Positions 19,514 to 28,734 of a DNA stretch of 28,734 nt are shown piece by piece. The DNA is from Phaeoceros laevis (Eukaryota; Anthocerotophyta; Anthocerotopsida; Notothyladales): assembly GCA_049999765.1 (NCBI GenBank), contig JBNGIQ010008563.1, positions 1 through 28,734 of the forward strand, given 5' to 3'. The notes beneath the pieces are model-generated. The model saw nothing but the letters and a program-made list of their open reading frames with translations, searched no databases and was not told where the DNA came from. The position numbers were made by a program, and so were the translations under genes. Position 1 is the first letter of the stretch. Each line of letters opens with the position of its first letter.

Positions 19514-19893
19514 TATTCACATACATGTGGTCTACGTATGGCGTGAGACTTTTACATTTCCATGTGTCACCACCACATGGGTGTTCAGCAATAAACACAC
19601 ACACACCCCACAACATATGTATATGACCGAACCGGAGTTGGCATCCGTAGGGCTGCTGCGGAGCATCATCTGCAGGTGCCGCCTGCCCGGTGCTCCAGGA
19701 TGCGTACTTGCAGCAACCTTCATGCCGGACGTGGAGGGCGTTTGTCCTCCCACAGCACTGCCGACAGTAGGGGAGGCCTTTGTTGCGCGTCAGCAGCTAC
19801 TGTACAGCTCTCCATCCCTTCTTCTCTGATTGTAAAACCTGCTTGAAACCCCCGCCACACTGACTGTGTATATGCCATCAAGGACGCTGGCTG
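19514..19893. other. Convergent 3' region
   Basis: AATAAA at 19590-19595 is a candidate polyadenylation signal for the 936-aa gene, 77 bases after its stop. A plus-strand frame at about 19623-19829 (67 codons from an ATG) has reasonable composition and could be a further exon if the GAG|GTATAG at the end of the long frame is a splice donor; I consider it 3' untranslated sequence by default. The annexin gene ends at 19894 on the other strand. Confidence 0.45.
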
Positions 19894-21547
19894 TCAGTAA
19901 CTTCCAATGAGGGCAAGAAGGAATTTTTTGTAGCCGCCAGAGATCTCCTCCACCACGCGCTCCAGTGGCCTGTGGTATTTCTTTTGGAACTCTGCCTTGA
20001 TGTACTGCATGTCAACCTCGGCACGAGTCACGATGAGCTGTGTTAACCTCTCCGTGTCCCAAGGAGCCCTTTTAGTTGCCTTGGTCAGAGCCTGTGATTG
20101 CAGGTACATTGTGATACATTGTGATAATGTGAGTGGAGGAAGGGCCAAGTTTCATGGCATCCTCCAGGAGGATGCCAGCTTCAGGAGGATTGAGGAGCAC
20201 ACCTGCGCAAAGTACTTGGCCGGGTAGTTGGCCCTCACAATGGCTTTCAGGCCCCGCTGAAATGATCCGCTGGTTTCTCTCTTCACAGCCTGAAAACAGT
20301 CGGTCTGGCTGGAGCTGTCATATAGCAGACGGCCTGGGCTGGACCAAACAATTCAAAGCAGAAACGACTCCACTCACCTCCTCCAAAGTGTGCCCATGCG
20401 CTTCTTTGTAGGCCGCCAGAGTGGCAGCCAGTTGGGCAGGGCCCCGCGTACTCAAAACCCGAATGTACGACCCTGGACCAAACCAACCCCCTCTCCGTGT
20501 TAGTGAAGCAATGGCCTCCTTCAGAAGAAGGGGCGGGGGGAACATCAAGCTTCTTCTTACTTACCCTCGTCTGTTCCTAGACGAGCCTCCCCAGCTCGGT
20601 ACAGCTCTCTGGCCTCCGCACGAGCTAATTCCCAGTTCACACCGGGGCCGTCTGGCCTAAATTGAGTAAGCAGTGCCACGAGCAGCTGCACATAACGGCA
20701 TCACTGACTCATTAAAAACAGCTACTGTCTGTAGACCACTGCGATGCAGCAGCATCCAACATTACCTGTCTGTAGTAACCGCTGGTTTCGGAAGCCACGT
20801 CGTTTTCGAGGTTCGTACCGTATCTCGCAAGGTAGGCCTGCTTGATGAGCTGAAGCTGTGCACTTGTTCGAGTGCACAGTATGTCAACCAACGTTGTGTC
20901 NNNNNNNNNNNNNNNNNNNNNNNNNNNNNNNNNNNNNNNNNNNNNNNNNNNNNNNNNNNNNNNNNNNNNNNNNNNNNNNNNNNNNNNNNNNNNNNNNNNN
21001 GGGGATGGATGGATCATTAAAGCGGTGGACAACATGCGGATTCAGCCCCTACTGAAGACCTAGGATGTAGGCGCCTTACCGTACCTTTAGTTCCCAGCCT
21101 GGCGAACGCATCGTGCAGCAACACCGCATCCCTGATAGAAGGGTCCATCATCCACAGCAGCACAGCTCTCTGCTGCACTCCAACATGGCACGGTTGCAGA
21201 AAGCAAGAAGCTGTCCCAATGCCACGGGCGGAGGAGGCAGACAGCAGCACGCACCTCAAATTTGCCATGTAGCTCCGACTTCAGGCGATGACTCAAATCA
21301 TCTCCGTACACGACCTTGTAGACACGCACAATCTCCAGGCGCTGGGGTGCGCTCCGGTGCGCCAAGATGCTGATCACTCTTGCCTCGTCCGTCCCTAAGC
21401 CTGCACTTGAGTACAGTGACGGGCCCGCAGTCACAGAGTCTGCTACCGCAGTCAAGGGGACAGAGCACATTTACCTCGAAAGGCCGCATGTAGGGCATGG
21501 CAATCCTCCTGAATGTTGGCATAGGGCGGGGGGCTTATTGTAGCCAT
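19894..21547 (-). CDS. Annexin, plant-type, 315 aa, eight exons
   Basis: Annexins bind membranes in a calcium-dependent way through four repeats. Exons: 21475-21547, 21255-21400, 21080-21172, 20766-20900, 20565-20685, 20378-20472, 20203-20289, 19894-20091; phases agree throughout (948 nt, TGA stop), giving the usual plant length. It starts [15 protein letters not shown]. Repeat 1 keeps the type II calcium site G-L-G-T (25-28) with Glu 67 at the proper spacing. Repeat 2 reads [18 protein letters not shown]. Repeat 3 has a weakened loop (RLGTDE). Repeat 4 keeps [13 protein letters not shown], but the G-x-G-T loop is replaced by RAPWDTE, so calcium binding there is doubtful. The 100-N gap (20901-21000) lies in intron 3, and the acceptor of exon 4 is hidden; the frame fits if exon 4 starts at 20900. 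Confidence 0.95.
20901..21000. other. Assembly gap (100 N)
   Basis: Exactly 100 N, the usual placeholder for a gap of unknown size, inside the third intron of the annexin gene. No coding residue needs to be missing, because the protein aligns across it without loss. Confidence 0.95.
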
Positions 21548-21794
21548 CACACACACACGCACTGCACCCCAACTCCTGGTGAAACAATCGCGGTGGTCGC
21601 CCTCCCTTGGCGCGGGCAGCGCAGCGCGACGACACAAAAGAAGAGCCAAACCGGTTCCCCGCCTCTAATGACGACATATCCAAAAGAAGCTCTGTCTTGC
21701 CTGACGCCGGCAGCAGCTGAAATGACTTAAAAAATCAGACGACGGTGGGACACACCCCCACAGTGTAAGGACGCTCGCTTGCTGCACGCTCTTA

Positions 21795-23034
21795 TCAAGG
21801 TTGCACAAATCTGGCCACATCCAGGAGGCCGGCTTGCAAGTAGAGTTCCGCAAGCTGTTGCCTCACATCGTCCCAGTTGCCGTCGACTGCGGTCAAGTCG
21901 AGCAGAAAAGCAGCTTGGTCGGCGGCAACCTGCCCGTTCGACTTGCCCTTAAGCAGGTCCTCTCTCGTCCCTCGCTCGCCCACCCGTTCCCTCATGAACT
22001 CGATCTGCTCGTCACCCCAGCCTGCCGCAGCTGCCACCTCGCCGTAGCTGCATCCCAGGGTCCACCAAGGGGACTTCAACGCAATCCTGGCTGCATCCCG
22101 TGCCTCCTTTTTCCGGCCAGTAGTGGCCATGAGCTCTGAGTTGAACACGAATGGGCGTCCGAAGCCTGGAAAATGCTTCCTGCTCGCGTAGTACTCGGCC
22201 GTGACGAGTGCAGATGTAGTGTCTCCTCTCTGCACAGAGCACAAGAGACAGATTTCGCCTTGTCTGAGAACTGGAACTGGTCCGTGCCTGGCATCCAGTT
22301 CAAGTGAGTGCAGAACAAACCTGGAGATGCGCCAGCGCCAGTCGCTCGAATACGTCGGGGAACAGGCCCACCTGCTTCATGAGGTACACCTCTAAACTGG
22401 GCACCTTAGAGGGCACGCACTCCCCCGCTCTGTGCAGAGTCCGCCCCACGCCGCCCGCCGCATCAAGCAGCGCTTGTGCACTGGGAGAATCTGCATACTC
22501 AGCCTCCGCCAGAATCCTGTGCACCATCTCCTCAGGGCTCTTTGCCAACAGGATGACACCGTGTTTGCTGAGGCGGACAACCGGAATGTCCATCCCTTTC
22601 GGAGCTGTCGGCCATCTCAAGAGTGCCGTCGTCACAACACTGAGCTGGTCCTCCTCCGCACACCCAGATTCCGAGATGGGGATGGCAAGCGGGAAAACAC
22701 CGTGCCGCCGCTCCCACGGTGCCACCAGGGTTTCACCCCTGGCTACAAGCACGGACAGAAGCGAGGAGAGGGCAGGGGAGGGAGATAGCTTGGCCACCTC
22801 GCTCACGAAGGCCTCCACGCTGGCGGATGACGGGCCTGGCGCTGCCGTGGAATCTGAAGCATTTGGCACATCCCGCGTGAGTGAAGCACGCAGACTTGCC
22901 CCGCCCTTGGCCGGATGCAAACGGCTCCTGCATCCCGCACGAGTCGGACCGGCCGGCCGGAAGGATGGCAGAAACAGGTTCACAGCTTTCAACATCCCCC
23001 CTGGAGCACCAAGCAGACGACCTGCGTGATGCAT
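21795..23034 (-). CDS. Conserved, probably plastid-targeted protein (382 aa, two exons)
   Basis: Exons are 22321-23034 and 21795-22229, joined in phase (1,149 nt, TGA stop). I place the start at 23034 because the following 55 residues (MHHAGRLLGAPGGMLKAVN onward) are rich in Ala, Ser, Arg and Gly and poor in acids, like a chloroplast transit peptide; an upstream in-frame extension to 23190 looks less like this. The C-terminal half resembles a family I associate with green plastids: SLEVYLMKQVGLFPDVFERL, KHFPGFGRPFVFNSEL, ALKSPWWTLGCSY, GWGDEQIEF, and the ending LLDVARFVQP. I cannot name the function with confidence. It lies 248 bases upstream of, and on the same strand as, the annexin gene. 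Confidence 0.85.
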
Positions 23035-23440
23035 AACATTCAAGCTCAATCTGCAGAGATGAATGAAAACTAACCCTGATATGCCATCACAACGTTCTGC
23101 GCGCAACCAAGCCAACGCGGACGAAATATCAGAAACCAAGGTAATGCGCCCAAATCTATTGGCCCAGGCTTTGTGCAACCCCTCGGACAACGGACTGAGA
23201 TGGAATCAGAGCAAATCCGGTGTAGAAGGCCAAAACCTGAGCCCGCATTCCACCGGAATCAGAACAGACCTTTTAGGTTTGCCAAGGTGTACGCTGCAAT
23301 TTAAGCGCGGGCAAGAATTTCCCAAGGATTTCTCTAACGGATGCCAAGAAGCATGATGCCAATTCCAATTCCTCGTATGATACAATGAAGTGCGGAAATC
23401 AATCCAATATCTGATTACGGTGCGAGTACCCTGCCTGTAG
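23035..23440. other. Intergenic region upstream of the plastid-protein gene
   Basis: The roughly 400 bases hold the promoter and leader of the plastid-protein gene and the 3' end of ASCC2. I see no separate gene. No clear TATA box or AATAAA stands out. Confidence 0.5.
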
Positions 23441-26400
23441 TTAACCTAAGGAAGTAGCAGGTGTCCTTACAACATGCTCTCTACGGCGGCGGTACCCTGC
23501 TCCCCTTCCTCTCCCACCACCGGGAATACCCTCACTGCGCTCGTCCCCTCTCACAACAGGCACCCCACCAACTAGTCCACTGTTGTCTCCCAGACTGATT
23601 GCCAAGGCCTCGGCACTGTCCGGTTTAAAGGAGTGCATACCCGAATCATCCACCACGTGCTCAACAACAGCACTTTTCACACTGGGTGTCTCCACCTCTG
23701 CTTTGGGTTTGTACTGTGGCGTTGATGGCTGGGTCAGTCTGGATTCCATCTGGTGACCTCTGCCTGCAGTATTACCCCTTGAGTTTGGTGGATGCATACG
23801 CACAACTCTTCCCGAGTCCTCCGAGGATTCCGCCAGGATCCCAGGCCTGGCTCTCCCGTCGAAAGCACTCTTGCTGCTGATAATATCTTGGCCTGCCTCA
23901 GATTTTGATCTCCTCCGTTCTCCAGAGCGGTGATTCCTTGACCATGAAGGCCCCACTCCTGGGTCCTCTTGTCGCCTCCAAGCTCCTGCCGTGCCCGCAT
24001 CAAATCCCCTCGAATGTGCAATAATATCGTCTAGGTTCCCAGTTTCCTCCAGACCTGTGTCTGCAGGGTATGTCACCAGGTCATCAAAGGAATCATCATA
24101 CTCGTCATCATATTCCAGCTGAGTGACGACAGGAGTTATATTGAGGGCTTCAACTTGTTTCACCTGCGTCTCAATCCCATTGCGAACAATCCTCTCAAAA
24201 GCTGGCCAGGCTGGTTGACCAGCCTCAGTGGCGGAGCCTTCCATCTCAGAGCTCCGGGAGCATAAATTAGCAACTCCCGATTTTGGAAAGACCTTTACAG
24301 ATGACGAGGCTGATGGCACTGACGCTGGTGTTTTACTCACCGTCCGTGGCTGCTCTTCCAGCTGAATTTTCTTCCCTTTGTCTTTCCCTGACGGACCAGA
24401 AATTGGTCCCGAGGGCCTGATCTCCAACCAGGTCTCCAGACAGGCAAGATCTGGGTACAGTGTGCCCTCAAGAATGTTCTGGATAACGCTTTCCGGGTCG
24501 TTGTCATACACTTCTAGACATGCCAGGATAAAACCTGTGCCAAACGCTGGAAAAATATCCCTCACTTCCTGAACCTTCAACTGAGTACCTGCACTCAACG
24601 GTTGATCAGTGTTCTCCTTCAGATTGTCCCGTGACGATTCTTGTAGAGCTGGAATATTTGACGTTGTTTTGGACATATCCGGTTCTTGCTCAATAGCCAA
24701 AGCAGCCAAATACTCGTACTGTGCATCGTCAAGGATAATCTCTCCTGCAAATTGGCAGGTGGAACACTGTCACCAGAGAGTTCTGGGCCTCAAGAGAAGC
24801 TCGTAAGTAGAGTTTGGGGAAAGGCAAGAAAAACAACTGATTCGGAGCTTGGAGAGAGACTTGCAGCATACTCATCCATTCTAGCTATCAGTGTACAACA
24901 ATCAGAAAAGTACACAGTTTACCAGTGTGGCAGAGGTCTCTGATCCGTTCACATAGACCATATCTGTTCTCAATGGTTTTCAGCATAGCACCTGTGCAAT
25001 TCAGCTTCAGGAGGCCACCTGCACTTCCAAAAGAAAAATTCTCCTTATCCTCAACTCCTATAGCAAGGGAAACAACTGCTTGGATCACAAAATCACCCTG
25101 CACTCCTCGAGGCCTCTCCTTGTCACTGGCACCACTAGAGCTTGATGACACGAAGTTGCCCAGGTAGGCCAGTCGTAAAATATTCCACGTCAGACTGACT
25201 AGGTGTATGCGGAGCCTTCTGAACCGAAGCTGGGTGAAGTTCTGTGATTCTCTCTGCTCCTTTGTACTCGAGGAACGTGGACCATATAGAGTGGCTGAAA
25301 CCCCCTTCCAGAGGAGAGGTAACAACGAATCATGAATGCCAGCCAGGAACGGAAGAAAAGGGCCCTGCACATTGCTAGAGATGAAATGTATACATGTTAT
25401 AGAACTTCTTTACAGAGTTTCAAACGTGTGGTCTACGAACGTCATAACAGCCTCAAGACAACATGGCATCCATGCAAACAGGTTCAAAAGGACAAAGCAG
25501 AAAGAAACCTGGGAGCAGCAAATGTTGCAAGTATCGGTGCAGCCATTGGATATGCATTTATAAAGGCACTGATTGTTGCCACAACATCATTCAAATAATC
25601 CAGCACCTACAAATTGCACATCAGGATGATGAGCAACTATTCGATGAGTAGCACATTTCTGTAGAGTATCTGAGAAAATCACCTCAACAAGCTGCTGCTT
25701 CAGCCTCTTACTATCCACAACACTCGTACTAGTTTCTGCCCGCATGAATTCCTGCACAGGAGAGATGCAGTTCGTACTAAAAATTAAAATACATTTTGGT
25801 ACAATGGGTAAAAGATAGAATACAACATGCTCACACGAAGTCATCCAAACCCTCAGGACTCTTGAACTGTCCAATAATTGCATAATCCCAAACTTCACTG
25901 GACAATTCTCACAGCACTGCCGCCAGAGGTAGAAACACGAGCCATTGAAATAGGAAAGGTTAGAAGGGTCATTACCTGAAGGGCATTTTGGCAACGCCGG
26001 TGCATTGTATCGACTGTGTGCACCAGTGGTGGCACAATTGCTGAGATTTCGTCGGCAACATTTGGGATTGAGCTTAAGACATTGCTGACCTTCGGTTCCA
26101 ATACATACTTTTTGAAAATTATTTCTGTCCTTAGTAGCAATATGCAAACATAATAGAAGGGAGTGCTTGCTGTGAAACAAAGTGCACAAAAAGAAAAAAA
26201 ACAAGCAGAAGGCACACCAGGCGGCGTGTGAGATCTGGGTTGTCATGGCCATAGATTGCACATATGTCCATGAGCTTAGGTACGTCCAAAATTCCTTTTT
26301 CAAATAGCATCCCTATTGATGTGTCGCCAGGACATTAGGATCAGTGAATTTCATGGTCCTGCACCGCAGCCATTGGAACAAATTTCACAGAACCGGTGAA

Positions 26401-27388
26401 AAACGAGATGCACAACAGGAGAACTTAGGAAGATGACGAACTTGCAGGCTCCTTTGCTTGCGAGATCTCAGCTGAAGCAGCTCTAGACTCATGGAACGAT
26501 GACCTAATGGAAACATCACGTATCTGTCTTATACAGCAAGGCCAAACACTGATTGCGTTTGAACATACGTCTCAATAACGTGCATGCAACTAGACATAGA
26601 TGTACTCACATTCGGTAAAGCACCTTAAAGGTCCGACAATAAAGGTCATTGTCGCCCACAACAATCCCAACCGGGACTTCTCCATTTTGAACGGGAGTAA
26701 AATCATACCACCGTCTTCGAAACCGCAAATAACTCTCGAGATACTTTTGCAAAGACTCGTCTGTCGTAGCTGAAAAGAAGAAGACAGAACGTGACAGCTC
26801 AGGGAAAGTTCGATGTCACTGCACTTCGAAAGGTTTTGACGATCCACAACGAAATTGGACTATCCTTCACAGCAAAGCTGCTCGTACGAGTGGCATCCCG
26901 GTCTACGAAAGTCAGGGATGCCTTCAACGACTCCGTGCAGCTACACTTCCTCAGCGGAACGCAGGTCTAGGGCGGAGCTTGACCATGGCTAATCTAGCAA
27001 AATTGTGAGGTAACTTCGCCACGCAATTCAACAAAGCAGAGCTGCTAACAGCCTCCATACGAAGCAAAACCTCAACGAAAAGGTGCAGGCACAAACCATG
27101 TTTCCAGAACTGATGGGGTTTCAGTCGCAGAAGAGCAGAAAGTTCAGCATTGAGAAGATCTGTAACCTCTTGGCTGGCGGAAACATCAATACCTCCTTTC
27201 CATTCCCCGAGGCCAGCTGCTACAGCGTCCTCATGTGGCAGGTAGGGGACGAAGCAACCATCGGACCTGAAGTCCTTGCCGCGACCAGGCTTCCTGGGCC
27301 GCTGTCGCGGTCCGGATGGAGCAGCGTGCTCCACCGCAACTTCAGCGCCATCAGGCTTCGCAGCAGCATTGCGTTTGGCCGAGCTCAT
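23441..27388 (-). CDS. ASCC2: ASCC2 homologue (activating signal cointegrator 1 complex subunit 2), CUE domain
   Basis: ASCC2 binds K63-linked ubiquitin through its CUE domain and works with the ASCC3 helicase in alkylation repair and ribosome quality control. Exons supported: 27097-27388, 26610-26769, 26442-26503, 26218-26312, 25976-26107, about 25836-25896, 25683-25751, 24923-25364, 23441-24744; phases agree except around the sixth, whose edges are uncertain. The start ATG is at 27388. The N-terminus (GCFVPYLPHEDAV, HQFWKH, YLRFRRRWYDF) and middle (VPKLMDICAIYGHDN, GIHDSLLPLLWKG, CHTGEIILDDAQYEYL) match plant and animal ASCC2. The CUE domain is at about 24460-24580 (VRDIFPAFGTGFILACLE), followed by an acidic YDDEYDDSFDD and an Arg/Gly-rich tail. 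Total is about 870 aa. Confidence 0.92.
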
Positions 27389-27600
27389 GGCCACTTGGAG
27401 CTGTATGACGAGAACATGAGAGCTTGCCGTGCGCCGACCAAGTCAGAGTCGTCCAGCTACGGCTATTCTGTAGGCTGTTCCGACTGGCTGCCGAGCATGC
27501 CTGGGCCATCAACACACTTGAATGATGGTTGGATGGTAAATTCATTCCAAATTGCTCTCATAGCCGCAATTGTACGGTTATTGTAAAGGACTTACCTATG
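27389..27600. promoter_or_regulatory. Upstream region of the ASCC2 homologue
   Basis: This is the presumed promoter and 5' leader by position only. No defined motif is recognised, and a plus-strand open frame across it is antisense to exon 1 and not supported. Confidence 0.35.
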
Positions 27601-27634
27601 AGGTAACTAGGTAGTTACCTGAAATAACTAGTTA
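27601..27634. repeat. Palindromic TAACTA/GTTACC cluster
   Basis: AGGTAACT and AGTTACCT form an inverted repeat at 27601-27620. This is followed by the perfect palindrome TAACTAGTTA at 27625-27634 and another GTTACCT. It lies directly upstream of the SINE-like sequence. Confidence 0.75.
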
Positions 27635-27699
27635 GTTACCTGAAGTAATTAGTGTGTTATTGGATATCTAGCTCTAGGGCTAGGTGTCAGATATTGATA

Positions 27700-27940
27700 G
27701 GTTGGAATATGGACAGCCAAGTGGTTGGGACTTGGGCCTTCCAAAGTGGAGACCCTGGTTCAACCCCATAGTTCTTCTCGTTTGGGATTTTACTATGAAG
27801 TGAGACCGAAGAAGCGTACCAACGAAGCGAGACCAAAGAAGCGTTGCTACTAATCAAAAAGTAGCATTGTAACAGCCTAGTTCCACGATTGTGGAGCTTT
27901 GATATATAAAGAGCCGTGCCATTATCACCAAAAAAAAGTT
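27700..27940 (+). mobile_element. tRNA-derived SINE-like sequence
   Basis: A polymerase III A-box-like CAGCCAAGTGG (27714-27724) and B box GGTTCAACCCC (27757-27767) have tRNA-like spacing, but the T-stem pairs poorly and no proper cloverleaf forms, so it is not a tRNA gene. The body contains two 27-bp units (27797-27823 and 27824-27850) sharing GAAGYGAGACCRAAGAAGCG. A run of eight or nine A near 27930 may mark the tail. I found no target duplication, so the ends are approximate. Confidence 0.6.
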
Positions 27941-28286
27941 TAGCTCTGACTCTGGAGCTCTGTCTTGAAAGATTCCATTGTAGGCAAGAGCTTGAGTTGG
28001 CAGCTGCTTGAAGCTCATGAGATTGAGTGTGGCAGATGCCTGGAGCTCTGGAGGCTCTTTGCTTGTACCTTGATATATAAAGAAAGGGCTAGCCCCAGTA
28101 GGGGACAGCAAGTCCATCTGTGCTGTAGCAGCTCTGGGCGGGATCTGGTGTCTTATGTGCAATTGTGCTAATCATCTGAAGGAAAGATCTAGGGGTAAAT
28201 CCTCTTTAACCAAGGTCTGTCACAGTTATAGAGTAATAACTGGTCTGTCAAGGCAAATATTGATCAACATTACGGTATTAGTTGTA

Positions 28287-28309
28287 ATGTGATGTGATGT
28301 GATGTGATG
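28287..28309. repeat. Pentanucleotide microsatellite (ATGTG)n
   Basis: About four and a half head-to-tail ATGTG units. Confidence 0.9.
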
Positions 28310-28478
28310 GTATTTGAGGAGGTTGACACGGTTCCAATCAGGAAATTTGTTAAATTTTTGCCTTGTACAAATAGCCTATCTAGAAGAATCGCTCTGAGCG
28401 GGAAGCCAGATGTAGGTAGAACCTTTTTGCTATGCTGCTCTTGCAGTTATGCATCATTGGGGTAGCCAGGGTTTCCAT

Positions 28479-28508
28479 GAGGTCTTGGCTACTTATAGCC
28501 AAGACCTC
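28479..28508. repeat. Perfect 12-bp inverted repeat
   Basis: GAGGTCTTGGCT and AGCCAAGACCTC are exact reverse complements around ACTTAT. It could fold as an RNA hairpin or be an element terminus. No gene end is near, so a role as terminator is not supported. Confidence 0.85.
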
Positions 28509-28734
28509 GCTTGTTCTGATGGCGGGTGATCTGAAGGCGTGGTCCATTTTTCTGTCTGAAGCACCTGTCCCTTACATCTGAGTGAGGATCCTGAGAGGCA
28601 TATTGGAGGCTTGTGGATGCCTGCTGACGTCAATTGTCGTGTTGCCCAAGTTCTCGAGGACTTCCCAACTGAGTTTGGATGCAGTTCTGTCGCCACTGAC
28701 CTGTGACTTGTTGATTCGCTCCTATCACAGGATC

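Larger units (their letters stand above)
27941..28734. other. Right-end stretch without a gene
   Basis: No coding region is supported. TTGATATATAAAGA occurs twice (near 27899 and 28069), which suggests a second, decayed copy of part of the SINE-like unit. A (ATGTG)n microsatellite lies at 28287-28309 and a perfect hairpin at 28479-28508. Confidence 0.5.

Noticed and set aside
22304-23029. Plus-strand 241-codon open frame
   Set aside because: Antisense to exon 1 of the plastid-type gene, which has family motifs and correct splice joints.
27714-27780. Functional tRNA gene
   Set aside because: A and B boxes are present, but the T-stem has only about three of five pairs and no acceptor stem pairs, so it is tRNA-derived and not a tRNA gene.

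Overview
The window reads as nuclear DNA of a green-lineage eukaryote, most simply a streptophyte alga or early land plant. It holds short-intron GT-AG genes, a plant-length annexin, a protein with a plastid-transit-like N-terminus, and a Ty1/copia element primed by initiator tRNA-Met with TTTAGGG-like text in its LTRs. Base composition is near even. The species cannot be named from the sequence. There are two assembly gaps (13340-13349 and 20901-21000).

Left part (1-14165) is repeat-rich and mostly non-genic. A complete but dead copia retrotransposon on the minus strand spans 1831-8776 (246-bp LTRs, 5-bp target duplication ACACA). Gag and pol are broken by stops and frameshifts, and catalytic residues are lost. 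Between gag-pol and both LTRs it carries open, plus-strand (antisense) stretches that look like captured gene pieces. To its right lies a decayed Raf-like protein kinase pseudogene (about 9070-10645), then about 3 kb with minisatellites and a scrap of a second copia RNase H.

Right part (14166-27388) is genic. In order: a FYVE zinc-finger plus ankyrin-repeat gene (minus, ten exons solved exactly, 293 aa); a divergent single-exon gene (plus, 936 aa) for an unrecognised, internally repetitive protein; an annexin (minus, eight exons, 315 aa); a predicted plastid protein (minus, two exons, 382 aa); and an ASCC2 homologue with a CUE domain (minus, at least nine exons). The FYVE-ankyrin gene and the novel gene are head to head over a 596-bp shared promoter region. 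The annexin, plastid-protein and ASCC2 genes are tandem on the minus strand. The annexin and the novel gene converge.

The right end (27389-28734) has no gene that I can support. It holds a tRNA-derived SINE-like sequence, palindromes and short tandem repeats. The neighbouring host genes show no obvious shared pathway. The least described items are the 936-aa repeat protein, the antisense cargo in the copia element, and the one-directional G:C to A:T changes between its LTRs.
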